Assembly (NCBI RefSeq): GCF_000622005.1
Contig: NZ_KK211383.1
Span: 285,623-343,146 of the forward strand
Length of the DNA: 57,524 bases
Direction: 5' to 3'
Source: Anaerovibrio sp. RM50
GTDB taxonomy: Bacteria; Bacillota; Negativicutes; Selenomonadales; Selenomonadaceae
The notes beneath the pieces were generated by a model. It made no database searches. It saw only the letters and a program-made list of their open reading frames with translations, and had not been told where the DNA came from. Positions 32,350-41,680 of this stretch are shown piece after piece. Both the position numbers and the translations under genes were made by a program. Positions within the stretch are counted from its first letter, which is position 1, and each line of letters begins with the position of its first letter.

Positions 32350-34524
32350 ATGTTTATGAAATTATCCGCCAAGTATATAATTTCAATTCTGACAATCCTG
32401 ACATTGCTCATTCCACCAGCTGCCACGGGGGCAGAGGATAACACTATTCCCGGCCGCCCTGTACGGGTGGGGGTGCTCCACGTAAAGAAGGACACCAATC
32501 CCCACGGCCGCCAGCTGCTGGAAAGGCATATCAGGGCTTATCTGCGGGAGCTTTCCAAGCGTACCCATTTAGGCTATGAATACATTCCAGTTCATTCCGG
32601 TGGCGGCAGAAAAATGTTGGCAGACGGCACTCTGGATTTATTGGTTCCGGTTCAGGGAAATACAGCCCTCAGCCCGTCCCAAATATACAGTGAGGGCTAC
32701 TCCGTATATGGCATGCTGAGTCTCTTCACCATTCCCGGAAGCAGGCTTAACATACTGGACAGTTCCACCATGAATGGGATTTCCATTGGCTACGTAAGCC
32801 TTGAGGACAATTCGGGTTACATCAATCACTACGTCCGGACCCAGGGCTGGGAAAATGTAAATTTTATTACATACGCTGACGGGCAGAACATGATAGAAGC
32901 CCTCCATAAAGGGGAAATACAGGCCGCCATGGACGACGGCTCCCATCTGCAGGGAAATGAAATTGAACTGGCCATAATAGCCATAACCCGGTGTCAGTTT
33001 ATGGCACTCCCCGCCAACCAACGGCTTATTCTGGAACTGAACAATGCCATCCTTGATACGGAGCTGCAAAACCCGTCCTTTGGCACTGCCCTGGAACAGG
33101 AATATATTGACCCTGCCATCCACAGCATTGCCACTTATTCCGAAAGGGAGCAACGTTTTATTGCAACAGCCATGCCAATCAGGCTTGTGCTGGTGGGTGA
33201 ATTTCCTCCTTTTATAGATGCAAACTCCGGCATTTTCAAGGATATTGTTGAGAAAATGTGCGAAGACAGCGGCCTTAGTCTTAAGGTGATGGTGGCCAAA
33301 AATTCCCAGGAGGCCAGAAATATGCTGGACAGGGGCGAGGCAGATATTTTGCCATTTGTTTATTCCGGCGACTTTACTGAGACTCCCCGAAATTACACAA
33401 ACAACTTTATGACAGCAGAATATTCCGCCGTCATTCATGAATACACCACCTTCATCGGTACCCCAAAAACCATGGTCATCCCGGCGAATATTCCTGGGCT
33501 GAAGGGATACCTCAAGCAGCAATACCCTGGCTGGGATATCGCAATACTGGATACGGTGGAGGACTGCCTTGATGCAGTGGAAAATAACAAATACACCATT
33601 GCCATGGTGCCAAACCTTTATCTTGTCCAGCACAGCAACCTTGTGACCAGGTCCAGACTGAGAATCAGCGATACCCATTCCTGTCACATCGGCCTCAGCC
33701 TTATGGCAGGGGAGTACACCCCGGACATGCTGACCCAGGTGCTGAACACTGCCATCCAACGTTTATCCCCCGATGAAGTCCGCCGTATTATAAAAAACAA
33801 CAGCAGGCCTGTGCTGAATCCCGGCTACCTTCTTCAGGAATATCCTATACAGATGGTGGCAGTCATGTTGCTGACCCTTATTATTATATTGGGCGTGGGC
33901 TTTATGGTTCATAGAACCCGTGAGGCCAAACGGCATAGTGCAGAATTGCAGGCAAAAAATGATGAGCTGGAGCAGGCCCTCAGGGAAGTAAAGGTACTTA
34001 CCAAGGACAGGGATGCCTACAAGCAGGAATCTGAAACAGATCCCCTGACAGGTCTTCTTAACAAAAAGGGAATTGCCCTGCGATGTCAGGAGCTGCTGAA
34101 AAGACAACAGGAGGGGGAAGCCGTTGCCCTTATTATTATTGATTTGGATCACTTCAAGGAATTTAATGATACCTACGGGCATCAAATGGGAGACGAACTG
34201 CTGGTGGCCTTTGCAAATATCTTGAAAACCACCTGTACTGATCTCACGGCAGCAGGCCGTTTTGGTGGTGACGAATTCATGATGATGGTAACTCTCCCCG
34301 TAAATTCTACCATGGCGGAAATCAAGAAGCAGTGCCGATGGCTTCTGACCCTTATAAAGGATATGATGGTTGGCGGACACGCTGCCAATGTAACTGGCAG
34401 TATAGGCGTTGCTATTACCAAGAAAACGGGCACAAGCTATGACTTCCTGTTCCGCCAGGCGGACCGTGCCCTATACAAGGTAAAGGATTCCGGCCGAAAC
34501 GGCTATAAGGTTTACGAAAAATAA
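32350..34524 (+). CDS. membrane diguanylate cyclase with two periplasmic solute-binding domains
   Basis: 724 residues: a signal peptide (ending near ATGAEDN), two tandem SBP_bac_3-like domains (about residues 35-265 and 275-495; the second contains IRLVLVGEFPPFIDANSGIFKDIVEKM), a membrane helix (VAVMLLTLIIILGVGF), a short coiled coil and a GGDEF domain with DPLTGLLNKKGI, IDLDHFKEFNDTYGHQMGD and GRFGGDEF. It should make cyclic di-GMP in response to an amino-acid-like ligand. No RxxD inhibitory site is evident upstream of GGDEF. The ATG at 32350 has GAGG upstream. A TTG 27 bases earlier lacks one. Confidence 0.92.
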   Translation: MFMKLSAKYIISILTILTLLIPPAATGAEDNTIPGRPVRVGVLHVKKDTNPHGRQLLERHIRAYLRELSKRTHLGYEYIPVHSGGGRKMLADGTLDLLVPVQGNTALSPSQIYSEGYSVYGMLSLFTIPGSRLNILDSSTMNGISIGYVSLEDNSGYINHYVRTQGWENVNFITYADGQNMIEALHKGEIQAAMDDGSHLQGNEIELAIIAITRCQFMALPANQRLILELNNAILDTELQNPSFGTALEQEYIDPAIHSIATYSEREQRFIATAMPIRLVLVGEFPPFIDANSGIFKDIVEKMCEDSGLSLKVMVAKNSQEARNMLDRGEADILPFVYSGDFTETPRNYTNNFMTAEYSAVIHEYTTFIGTPKTMVIPANIPGLKGYLKQQYPGWDIAILDTVEDCLDAVENNKYTIAMVPNLYLVQHSNLVTRSRLRISDTHSCHIGLSLMAGEYTPDMLTQVLNTAIQRLSPDEVRRIIKNNSRPVLNPGYLLQEYPIQMVAVMLLTLIIILGVGFMVHRTREAKRHSAELQAKNDELEQALREVKVLTKDRDAYKQESETDPLTGLLNKKGIALRCQELLKRQQEGEAVALIIIDLDHFKEFNDTYGHQMGDELLVAFANILKTTCTDLTAAGRFGGDEFMMMVTLPVNSTMAEIKKQCRWLLTLIKDMMVGGHAANVTGSIGVAITKKTGTSYDFLFRQADRALYKVKDSGRNGYKVYEK

Positions 34525-34572
34525 TTTGCAAAACAATAAAAATAATTTTAAGCACGAAGCTAGATGAAAGCA

Positions 34573-34632
34573 CAAAAAAGAAGACTGCGGCATGGTGTCT
34601 CGAAACCACCCTGGGCCGCAGTCCTCTTTTTT
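34573..34632. terminator. bidirectional terminator between converging genes
   Basis: AAAAAAGA-GACTGCGGC and GCCGCAGTC-TCTTTTTT pair across a central TGGTG/CACC stem, giving T-runs on both strands. It serves the diguanylate cyclase (plus) and the transporter gene (minus). Confidence 0.9.
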
Positions 34633-34678
34633 ATATTAAGCGCATTATGCTAATTTAATTGTCAATATAATCCGTCCA

Positions 34679-35962
34679 TTACATGAGGTAACGGAGATAT
34701 ACATAGGCAGTACTGATGATAATGGAGAGAATCATCAGCGGGAAGGCGATCTTCATAAAGCCTATGAAGGAAATCTGTCTGCCGTGCTGGGCTGCCATAG
34801 AAGCAACTACAACGTTGGCGCTGGCGCCGATGAGGGTACCGTTACCACCAAGGCATGCACCCAGTGCAAGGGACCACCACATAGGCTCCAGATTGTTAAG
34901 ACCCATGGCACCCATGTCCTTAATAAGAGGAATCATGGTGGCAACAAATGGGATATTATCAACGAAGGCAGAGGCAAGGGCTGACATCCAGAGAATCAGG
35001 ATAGCAGTACCCTCCACGGAACCGTGGGTAATCTTGATGCCTTCCTCAGCCAACCACTTGATAACGCCGGTTTCAACCAAACCGCCAACCAAGATGAACA
35101 GGCCAGCGAAGAAGAAAATTGCAGTCCACTCAACCTTGCCCAGAACCTTGGCAATCATTTCCTCGTCTCTTGTAAAGGTAATCAGCAGGAGAAGGCCGGC
35201 GCCGGAAAGAGCTGCAGTGGCAGACTCAAGGCCAAGGGCACTGTGGGCAACGAAAAGGCTCATGGTCAGTGCCAATACTGCCAGACACTTCTTCATCAGC
35301 GGCTTGTTGCTGATCTGCTTTGCGGCATTCAGCTTCATAACCTGCTCCTGAAGCTCAGGAGTAGTGTGGAGAGACTTTCCGTAAATCATCTCCAGCAGGA
35401 ATACAGTTACAATGAAAATAATAATTGCAGGCAGAGTCAGATGGATAATGAAATCCAGGAAGCTCAGACCAACAGCAGAACCGATCATAATATTTGGCGG
35501 GTCACCTACCAGAGTGGCAGTACCACCAATGTTGGAAGCCAGAATCTGGGCAATGAGGAAAGGCTTTACATCAACCTTCAGCTGGGCAGTTATACTGAAA
35601 GTTACAGGAACCGTCAGCAGAACTGTGGTTACATTATCCAAAAGTGCGGAGCATACAGCTGTCAGCAATGCCAATGCCAAAAGCAGCTTCATAGGGTTGG
35701 CCTTAACCTTCTGGGCCGCCCAAATGGCCAGGAAGTTAAACAGGCCAGTCTCCGCTGTAATATTAACAATAGTCATCATACCAATGAGCAGGCCCAAGGT
35801 ATTAAAATCTATGTGATGAATTGCAACCTCCTGGGACAGAATGCCACAGAGAATCATCAGCATAGCGCCAACGATACCAACAATGGTACGATGGACTTTT
35901 TCTGAAATAATCAGTGCATATGCAGCTACAAATATCACCACTGCAATGGTTGTTGTATCCAC
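34679..35962 (-). CDS. ArsB/NhaD-type (ion transporter superfamily) permease
   Basis: 427 residues, about 11-12 membrane segments, belonging to the SLC13/ArsB/NhaD group. Recognisable features are the repeated helical hairpins with TVLLTVPVTFSITAQL and FVDNIPFVATMIPLIKDMG, and the GGTATLVGDPPNIMIGSAVG and GGNGTLIGASANVVVASMA loops that form the two inverted-repeat substrate sites. The substrate could be sodium, arsenite or an organic anion, and no ars gene is adjacent. It starts with GTG, seven bases after AGGAGG. Confidence 0.85.
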   Translation of the reverse strand: MDTTTIAVVIFVAAYALIISEKVHRTIVGIVGAMLMILCGILSQEVAIHHIDFNTLGLLIGMMTIVNITAETGLFNFLAIWAAQKVKANPMKLLLALALLTAVCSALLDNVTTVLLTVPVTFSITAQLKVDVKPFLIAQILASNIGGTATLVGDPPNIMIGSAVGLSFLDFIIHLTLPAIIIFIVTVFLLEMIYGKSLHTTPELQEQVMKLNAAKQISNKPLMKKCLAVLALTMSLFVAHSALGLESATAALSGAGLLLLITFTRDEEMIAKVLGKVEWTAIFFFAGLFILVGGLVETGVIKWLAEEGIKITHGSVEGTAILILWMSALASAFVDNIPFVATMIPLIKDMGAMGLNNLEPMWWSLALGACLGGNGTLIGASANVVVASMAAQHGRQISFIGFMKIAFPLMILSIIISTAYVYLRYLM

Positions 35963-36288
35963 AACATTACCTCCTCTAACCGTAAATATTTGTTTGACGA
36001 TTTCTTAAATTACCATAACTTTATCATATAATCAATAATTTGTACATAGGGAATTGCTATTGTTTTGAATTAAATTTGTATAATGAATAACTTTCCCCAT
36101 GATTAGGTGAATATTTTAAAGAAATGTAACCTAAGACTTCTTAATGATACACCAATTGGGGATACGATTGCAAGGTACTTTTAATAGCTGGTACTAAAAA
36201 TATTATTACAGAAATTCCCCTCACTCAGCAGGGATTGGCATTGTTTTTGTAGTATATTAAACCCATCAAATTTTATGGAGGAAATATA
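35963..36288. other. divergent intergenic region, nothing distinct
   Basis: 326 AT-rich bases between the divergently transcribed transporter and phosphatase genes. There is no ORF of note and no clear hairpin. It must contain both promoters, but no confident boxes were found. Confidence 0.5.
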
Positions 36289-37599
36289 ATGCAACCTTTA
36301 AATTACACAATTAAAAAATGCCTGGGGCTTTTGGGACCCGCTGCCATTTCTGCCCTCCTTCTCCTTTCATGGTCCACATGGACTGAGGCAGCCTCGGAGC
36401 TGACAGACAAGGGCTACCAGCTGGATCAGATAGTAATGTTCAGCCGCCACAATTTAAGAACCAGCATCACATCAGAAGATTCCTCTGCCGCCACCATGAT
36501 GACCCATCCCATGCCAAAATGGCAGGTCCCCAGGGGCAATCTCACCATGAAGGGTGGCGTAAATGAAACCATATTGGGACAATATTTCCAGCTCTATCTT
36601 ATGGACGAGGGCTTCATGGCGGACAGCTGGCAGCCTGGGTACGGCCAGGTGGACTTTTATGCAAATTCCTATGAAAGAACAATTGCCACAGCCCGTTACT
36701 TTGCCACAGGACTGCTGCCAACGGCCAATATAACCATAAAGCACACAAAGGCCGTGGGAGGCAGCGATGCTGTGTTCAACAAGCCCTTTGCGATGGATAC
36801 CCCTAAGCTTATGGAGTTGGCCATGGAATATCACAATGAATACTTCCAGTCATACAAGGATGTGTTCAGCAAATGCTATGACAGCTTCGCCAGGGTGACT
36901 GATTTTCCAAATTCCCCTTATGCCAAAAAGCACGGCATTGACCACATCAATACAGACGATCTGGCCCTGACATTCTCCGGAAAGGAGAAAAACGTTATAA
37001 ATTATGATGGCACTGCCAGAAAAGCTTACAAGCTCCTGGACCCCATCATTATGAATTACTATCAGGAGGCGGATAACAGCAAGGCGGATTTTGGCACAGG
37101 ACTCACCCGTAAGGACTGGGAAAACCTGGGAGCCGTAAAGACCAAGAGTATTGAAATGGTGGTGGGAAACCCCGCCGTTGCCCTCAGTCATTCCCATGAT
37201 ATTCTTAATATTATGGAAAGTGACCTAAAAAATGACACCTTGAAATTTGCCTTCATCTGCGGCCACGATACCAATATATTCACCATACTCACAGCCCTGG
37301 AGACGGAAGATTACTCACTGCCGGAAACCATACTGACCAAGGCACCTCTTGGGGTAAAAATCGTCTTCGAAAAGAGAAGGAACCCCCAGGGTGACCTCTT
37401 CATATACCCTTATATTGCCTATATGTCCGATGACCAGCAAAGAAATTCACGGCAGCTGAGCCTCCATGAGCCACCGATGATTTATCCATTAAACTTCAGG
37501 GGACTTGCCAAAAACGGGGACGGTCTATATCGCTACGAGGATATATTGACCCTTATGGACAGAGTAAACGCCAAATATGAGGAATATTGCCTCCATTAA
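36289..37599 (+). CDS. periplasmic histidine-type acid phosphatase (AppA/phytase-like)
   Basis: 436 residues with an N-terminal hydrophobic signal (PAAISALLLLSWSTWTEA). The catalytic histidine motif is MFSRHNLRTS (RHxxR variant RHNLR) near residue 50, and the proton donor motif HD is in FICGHDTNIF near residue 325. This places it in the two-domain HAP family (glucose-1-phosphatase, phytase). It would release phosphate from organic phosphates in the periplasm. The Shine-Dalgarno GGAGG is 7 bases upstream. It appears to be a single gene. Confidence 0.92.
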   Translation: MQPLNYTIKKCLGLLGPAAISALLLLSWSTWTEAASELTDKGYQLDQIVMFSRHNLRTSITSEDSSAATMMTHPMPKWQVPRGNLTMKGGVNETILGQYFQLYLMDEGFMADSWQPGYGQVDFYANSYERTIATARYFATGLLPTANITIKHTKAVGGSDAVFNKPFAMDTPKLMELAMEYHNEYFQSYKDVFSKCYDSFARVTDFPNSPYAKKHGIDHINTDDLALTFSGKEKNVINYDGTARKAYKLLDPIIMNYYQEADNSKADFGTGLTRKDWENLGAVKTKSIEMVVGNPAVALSHSHDILNIMESDLKNDTLKFAFICGHDTNIFTILTALETEDYSLPETILTKAPLGVKIVFEKRRNPQGDLFIYPYIAYMSDDQQRNSRQLSLHEPPMIYPLNFRGLAKNGDGLYRYEDILTLMDRVNAKYEEYCLH

Positions 37600-37659
37600 T
37601 TTTAATTTCCCTATTGACTTATGTTCTCCCCTCTGTTATACTAACAAACGTCAGTTAAT

Positions 37660-37735
37660 GGGGGCGTAGCTCAGCTGGGAGAGCACATGCCTGGCAGGCA
37701 TGGGGTCAGGGGTTCAAGCCCCCTCGTCTCCACCA
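37660..37735 (+). tRNA. tRNA-Ala (anticodon GGC)
   Basis: A full cloverleaf is visible: acceptor GGGGGCG with CGTCTCC, D-stem GCTC/GAGC, anticodon stem CATGC/GCATG with loop CTGGCAG (anticodon GGC, reads GCC), and T-stem AGGGG/CCCCT with loop TTCAAGC. The G3-U70 alanine identity pair is present. CCA is encoded. Confidence 0.97.
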
Positions 37736-37748
37736 TTAACGAAAAAAC

Positions 37749-37788
37749 ACCTCGAAACCTTTAGAGATAAGGGCTTCGAGGTTTTTTG
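37749..37788 (+). terminator. terminator after tRNA-Ala
   Basis: ACCTCGAA and TTCGAGGT (37749-37756, 37775-37782) followed by TTTTTTG and a longer T-rich tail. Confidence 0.85.
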
Positions 37789-37855
37789 TTTTGTTTTTTT
37801 GTTTGCTGCTTTGTTTTTTCTGTTTTTTCCTTTTATTTTGGGTTAAATGTTATTT

Positions 37856-38371
37856 TTAATATTCCGGGGTACCCTTTATAATCATAAGATAATGGATTCT
37901 GCCACTGTTATCGCTGTCCACCATTCTCAGGACCAGATTTGTATCCCCCGGGGTATAAGAGTAGGATTTTTGGGAAACGCACATATATTGGTATGCCACC
38001 CCCATAATTGATTCATAATCCTTGCCATATATCTCAAAGGCCTCTGCCAGGGGCATGCCAAAACGGACCCCGTCGCTGGTGGCCCAACCGTTGTCGCCGC
38101 TTACCATAATTTTACGGATTTTATTGTTGAGAAAGCTTATTTCAATATCATCACCGTACATAATCACCTTGTCCACCAGCTGGAAATTTCCCGGCTTCTC
38201 CACGTCAGGCGGCCCGAAGCAGGCGATTACGTCATCGTAGGTCATTGTCAGATCCAGGCCCCCAAGATTTACCTGGTCCTCACGGATTTGGGCACTTGCT
38301 GTGGCTGAAGCCATCACCACCATTATGCACACAAATAACAAAAATCTCTTAAACAGATTTACCTTGCTCAT
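37856..38371 (-). CDS. secreted protein of unknown function
   Basis: 171 residues from the ATG at 38369-38371, which has AGGAG nine bases upstream. The longer frame (10 more codons) has no site. It has a clear signal peptide (FKRFLLFVCIMVVMASATASA) with an AxA cleavage site. The mature part contains two similar segments: GGLDLTMTYDDVIACFGPPD and GVRFGMPLAEAFEIYGKDYE, suggesting a duplicated small domain like those in SmpA/BamE-type lipoproteins, but there is no lipobox. I do not recognise the family. It is probably periplasmic. Confidence 0.75.
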   Translation of the reverse strand: MSKVNLFKRFLLFVCIMVVMASATASAQIREDQVNLGGLDLTMTYDDVIACFGPPDVEKPGNFQLVDKVIMYGDDIEISFLNNKIRKIMVSGDNGWATSDGVRFGMPLAEAFEIYGKDYESIMGVAYQYMCVSQKSYSYTPGDTNLVLRMVDSDNSGRIHYLMIIKGTPEY

Positions 38372-38600
38372 TTTATATCTCCTTTCATTACTGTATGACA
38401 TTCATCTTTCATATACAAAATTTGAAAAATCCTTCCATATATAATAATAGGACAGCCCTCTCCAAAAGGCTACATTAAATTTGCTAATTTTTAAAGAAAT
38501 AGTTGCATTATGTAACCGTTTAATGATAAAATAACTTAACAATAAAAATGCTTTCTTTCTTACTTACTTCCTTTCCTACTCTCTATATGATTCAAAACTA

Positions 38601-38653
38601 TGCTGGCCCCCACGCCAGCAGGGAAAAGGGCTGGTCCTGTACCAGCCTTTTTT
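38601..38653 (+). terminator. two-hairpin element ending in a terminator, copy 1
   Basis: Hairpin TGCTGGC/GCCAGCA with loop CCCCAC (38601-38620), then GGCTGGT/ACCAGCC followed by TTTTTT (38629-38653). The first hairpin is identical at 55486-55505. No plus-strand protein gene ends upstream, so this may be the 3' end of a small RNA. Confidence 0.6.
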
Positions 38654-38741
38654 CTTTGTAAAAAGAGACAGATTTGCCAGTCCCCTTCCCTTTGGCAACA
38701 AAAAAGAGCTGCCGAAGCAGCCCCCCAAAAATCCAACAAAC

Positions 38742-38873
38742 CTAATATGTGTGAATTTCCTTATAAAGGCCTACGCACAGACGATAGACCAACTTTCCGG
38801 CCATAATTACCAACGCACCAGTCAAACCGATAAACAACACTGAGATTAAACCAAGAGCCACATCTGCCATCAT
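38742..38873 (-). CDS. small single-pass membrane protein (43 aa)
   Basis: ATG at 38871-38873 with AAGGGGG eight bases upstream. It encodes a 43-residue protein: a short N-terminus, a hydrophobic helix (ALGLISVLFIGLTGALVIMA) and a basic cytosolic tail (KLVYRLCVGLYKEIHTY). It is preceded by an extended -10 promoter and a 28-nt near-palindrome at the start site, which supports it being a real regulated gene. Function unknown. It is too short for usual ORF cutoffs. It has no close neighbour on the same strand. Confidence 0.65.
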   Translation of the reverse strand: MMADVALGLISVLFIGLTGALVIMAGKLVYRLCVGLYKEIHTY

Positions 38874-38896
38874 GTAAAATCCCCCTTTGTTCTGTT

Positions 38897-38932
38897 GGTT
38901 AACTATATAATTCTATAACTAACCTTATTATA
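38897..38932 (-). promoter_or_regulatory. promoter and operator-like palindrome of the 43-aa membrane protein
   Basis: On the minus strand TGGTATAAT (-10 at 38927-38932) is followed by a 28-nt imperfect palindrome (38897-38924, 12 of 14 positions paired, arms GGTTAnTTATAnAA). It covers the expected start site, as a repressor operator would. No strong -35 was seen. Confidence 0.5.
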
Positions 38933-39031
38933 CCATCATTTGCATAATATATCGAAAAAATAGGGCCAAATAATGACTTTTTAATCCAATTGTAATATTC
39001 CCCGTGGTATTATTCCCCGGCCCCATACACC

Positions 39032-39064
39032 AAAAAAGAGCTGATCTAAATGATCAGCCCTTTT
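39032..39064. terminator. terminator of the second chemotaxis receptor gene
   Basis: GCTGATC/GATCAGC with loop TAAAT, flanked by A6 on one side and T4 on the other. On the minus strand it gives CTTTTTTGG 27 bp after the receptor stop. Confidence 0.85.
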
Positions 39065-39091
39065 CATTACTGTCTACATTATTTAAGATTA

Positions 39092-40795
39092 TTAAAATTT
39101 AAACTTACGCAGTACAGTCTGTACATCCTGAGCCAGCTTGGCCAGTGCGTCGGAGGCGGAGGCGATTTCCTCTGCAGATGCGGACTGCTGCTCGGTGGCA
39201 GCGGATACGGACTGCATTTCGTCAGCTACGCGGCGGGCACCTGCATCGATTTCGTGCATTTCCCCAGTGATACCCTCTGCCTGACGGGCAACCACCTGGA
39301 CTGTATCAGCCATCTGGTTAACATTGTCGCTAACCTGATTTACAATGCCGGCTATTTCATCAAATACCTGGCTGAGGCCCTCAACGGACTTGGTGCCTTC
39401 AATAACTGCGTTATTGCCCTTGGCCATGGCGTCCACAGCCTTGCTGGTATCGCTCTGGATTGCACCGATAAGCTGGGCAATCTGCTGAGCTGCCTCTCCG
39501 GACTGCTCTGCCAGCTTTCTTACTTCCTCTGCTACTACGGCGAAGCCGCGACCCTGTTCACCGGCGCGGGCTGCCTCAATGGCGGCGTTAAGTGCCAGCA
39601 GATTGGTCTGGCCAGCCAAATTGGAAATAGTATCAACAATGGCGCCAATTTCCTGGGAACGCTCACCCAGCTTGTCTACCAGCTGGGAAGCATATTCGGA
39701 GCTCTCCCTTACGCTATGAATCTGCTTAACGGAGCTTACTACCTCCACAGTACCGGCAGAGGCCTTGCCAGCCGCCTGTCTGGACTTATCTGCTACATTT
39801 TCAGCTTCCTTGCTGATATTTTCAACGGAATCACTAATCTTAATAACTTCAGAGCTGCCCTTGTCCACAGCCCCCTGCTGCTTCTCCACTATATCAGCGG
39901 CACCAGTAACGGACTGGGCCACAGATACAGCAGCATCGGCGGACTGCATGGAGCTTGCGGTAAGCTCCTCGGAAGCGGAGGCTATCTGCTCAGCACTCTT
40001 GGAAACCTCGCTGAGGAAGTAATTTACGGACTTGGCCATCTCAAAGAGAGCACGCTCCACATCGCCAAATTCGTCCCCGCGGGTGGAGGCCTGACCCCTG
40101 ATTACAAAATCACCTGACTTCAGTCGGTCGCAGGTATCAATCATATCATTAAGCGGAGTCTTGATGGCCTTGATAATAACCAAACTTACAAGAATGAGCA
40201 ATACAAAGCAGATTACGATGCTTAAAACCATGGCACGGGTGGCGCTTGCACTTGCTTCCTGGTTGGCTGCGTTAACGGCAGCTGCTTCCTCCACAGCATC
40301 CTTGGTCAGAGCCTTTAACTGATCGCGAAGCTTGGTGGTATCATCCTTGGCTGCCCTATTGTACTCAGCAGTACCAGCTGCGGAGCCATCAGCCTTAACA
40401 GCATCAATTACTGCTGGCAGGGAGGTCTTGAACTTGTTCCAAGTCCCCATCATTTCCTTAACCTTGGCATCAGTTGCAGGATTATCCTTTACCAGTGCCG
40501 CATACTCATTGATTTCTTCATCAAAGGAGGCAATATCCTTGGCCTGGGATTTTTTAACCTCATCACAGCGGGACGGATCGGCAATGGCCTGCATGGAGCG
40601 AACCTGAATGGTTCTCATCTTTTCAGTACAGCTGCCAAGCATATTTACGCTCTGAAGCTCCCGGGCATACAGGAAATCCAGTTCTGCCGCGGCACTGTCA
40701 ATGGAGGAATATCCCCTGTACCCCACAAACAACATGCCGATGATACTGATAGCTACCAAAATTAAAATCTTGACTGTTACCTTCAAATCATTCAC
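39092..40795 (-). CDS. methyl-accepting chemotaxis protein
   Basis: 567 residues: membrane segment at about 10-30, a periplasmic four-helix bundle (about 35-185, with [21 protein letters not shown] and related 4HB_MCP features), a second membrane segment ([21 protein letters not shown]), HAMP, and the signalling domain with [20 protein letters not shown] and [23 protein letters not shown] (in part). Its cytoplasmic half is very similar to the receptor at 30271-32013, while the sensing part differs. Ligand unknown. Confidence 0.95.
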   Translation of the reverse strand: MNDLKVTVKILILVAISIIGMLFVGYRGYSSIDSAAAELDFLYARELQSVNMLGSCTEKMRTIQVRSMQAIADPSRCDEVKKSQAKDIASFDEEINEYAALVKDNPATDAKVKEMMGTWNKFKTSLPAVIDAVKADGSAAGTAEYNRAAKDDTTKLRDQLKALTKDAVEEAAAVNAANQEASASATRAMVLSIVICFVLLILVSLVIIKAIKTPLNDMIDTCDRLKSGDFVIRGQASTRGDEFGDVERALFEMAKSVNYFLSEVSKSAEQIASASEELTASSMQSADAAVSVAQSVTGAADIVEKQQGAVDKGSSEVIKISDSVENISKEAENVADKSRQAAGKASAGTVEVVSSVKQIHSVRESSEYASQLVDKLGERSQEIGAIVDTISNLAGQTNLLALNAAIEAARAGEQGRGFAVVAEEVRKLAEQSGEAAQQIAQLIGAIQSDTSKAVDAMAKGNNAVIEGTKSVEGLSQVFDEIAGIVNQVSDNVNQMADTVQVVARQAEGITGEMHEIDAGARRVADEMQSVSAATEQQSASAEEIASASDALAKLAQDVQTVLRKFKF

Positions 40796-40957
40796 TTATT
40801 TTACCCCCTTGTTAAACAGCAAGCACCCTCATACTTTTCCCACCATTATAGTAGGCCGCTGTCCATATTATTTACCTATGTCAAGGTTATACATTCTGCA
40901 AAATTCAGAAAAATCCTTCTATCAATAATTGAATTGTCAAAAATAATAAAATTGTTG

Positions 40958-41338
40958 TTAAAGCCGCCAACTTGAAGCTGGGATATTTTTCATGTGTGAC
41001 TTCATTACCAGCCACATTTTATAGGTGAAGGCATTGTCCTTGACCCGGCCCTTATAGCACCAGCCAAAGGCCTTATCATTAAAATCATATACCACCCGGC
41101 TTGTTTCCCCATCCTGGTAAAAGCGTCGCTGGTGTATTTTAGGGGCAGAACGGCCGTCATTATAAATATCACTGGCATACAGATACTTGCCGCTGAACTT
41201 GAGGCTTTCCGGCACCAGATAATGAAATCCCATAATCCATGTGGATTCTTCTTTCTTGACCGCAGCAGTTGAATAAGACGTAAGGAAAAAAATGGCAATC
41301 AATGAACACAGAAGAGTCCGCGATACAATCTTAACCAT
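40958..41338 (-). CDS. small secreted protein of unknown function
   Basis: 126 residues with a signal peptide (TLLCSLIAIFFLTSYSTAA). The mature part has ESTWIMGFHYLVPESLKFSGKYLYASD and ends in SHMKNIPASSWRL. Proteins of this look (a residue-by-residue 'x on the y of YLYASDIYNDGRS' pattern) are common secreted hypotheticals in Negativicutes, but I cannot name a family. Its promoter shares a 35-bp block with the promoter of the vanX-like gene, so the two may be co-regulated. Confidence 0.7.
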   Translation of the reverse strand: MVKIVSRTLLCSLIAIFFLTSYSTAAVKKEESTWIMGFHYLVPESLKFSGKYLYASDIYNDGRSAPKIHQRRFYQDGETSRVVYDFNDKAFGWCYKGRVKDNAFTYKMWLVMKSHMKNIPASSWRL

Positions 41339-41408
41339 AGGCGCCCCCTTATTTAATCAAAAGGATTGAAAAATTTTCTTTTTTTGTGAAGGTTGTATGT
41401 TTGAAAAA

Positions 41409-41436
41409 ATTATAGCATTATGCGGCAGTTCTTGCC
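41409..41436 (-). promoter_or_regulatory. extended -10 promoter with dyad, shared with the vanX-like gene
   Basis: On the minus strand TGCTATAAT (-10 at 41409-41414) lies 9 nt after a GGCA-N5-TGCC dyad (41424-41436). There is no consensus -35. The same layout and sequence occur at 52925-52953. Confidence 0.6.
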
Positions 41437-41473
41437 ATTTATTTTGAACATCTTTCTCTGATTAAGTTTTGAA

Positions 41474-41680
41474 TTACTCGAATAATTTCTCCCGCTCCAT
41501 TGTGGTCTTGTTTATGGCCTCAGTGTGGCCACCAACTGCAGCGAAAGGGGAGAACTGGGCGGCCCTCTGCTTCATGGTGAGGGGAGGGTGCTTTTTGGAT
41601 ACAGGCCGGGGCAAGTTTATTATATCTGCGTAGGGATTTTGCTCCTGTGTCTGCTCCTGATTTTCTTCCTCCAGATTCAT
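41474..41680 (-). CDS. small protein coupled to the Y-family polymerase
   Basis: 68 residues. The conserved part is YADIINLPRPVSKKHPPLTM followed by QRAAQFSPFAAVGGH. Small proteins of this type are repeatedly found next to Y-family polymerases in Firmicutes and are sometimes labelled YolD-like. Its ATG overlaps the polymerase stop codon by four bases, so translation is coupled. A role as a polymerase accessory or regulator is inferred from context only. Confidence 0.8.
   Translation of the reverse strand: MNLEEENQEQTQEQNPYADIINLPRPVSKKHPPLTMKQRAAQFSPFAAVGGHTEAINKTTMEREKLFE

Noticed and set aside
32638-33759. 373-codon minus-strand open frame opposite the diguanylate cyclase
   Set aside because: Antisense to a gene with clear SBP and GGDEF domains, no promoter or ribosome site.
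38601-38653. Short coding frame MLAPTPA shared by both two-hairpin elements
   Set aside because: No Shine-Dalgarno precedes either ATG and the bases are fully explained by the hairpin TGCTGGC/GCCAGCA.
39050-40117. 355-codon plus-strand open frame opposite the chemotaxis receptor
   Set aside because: Antisense shadow of the conserved receptor signalling domain; the matching shadow appears opposite the other receptor (30157-30966).
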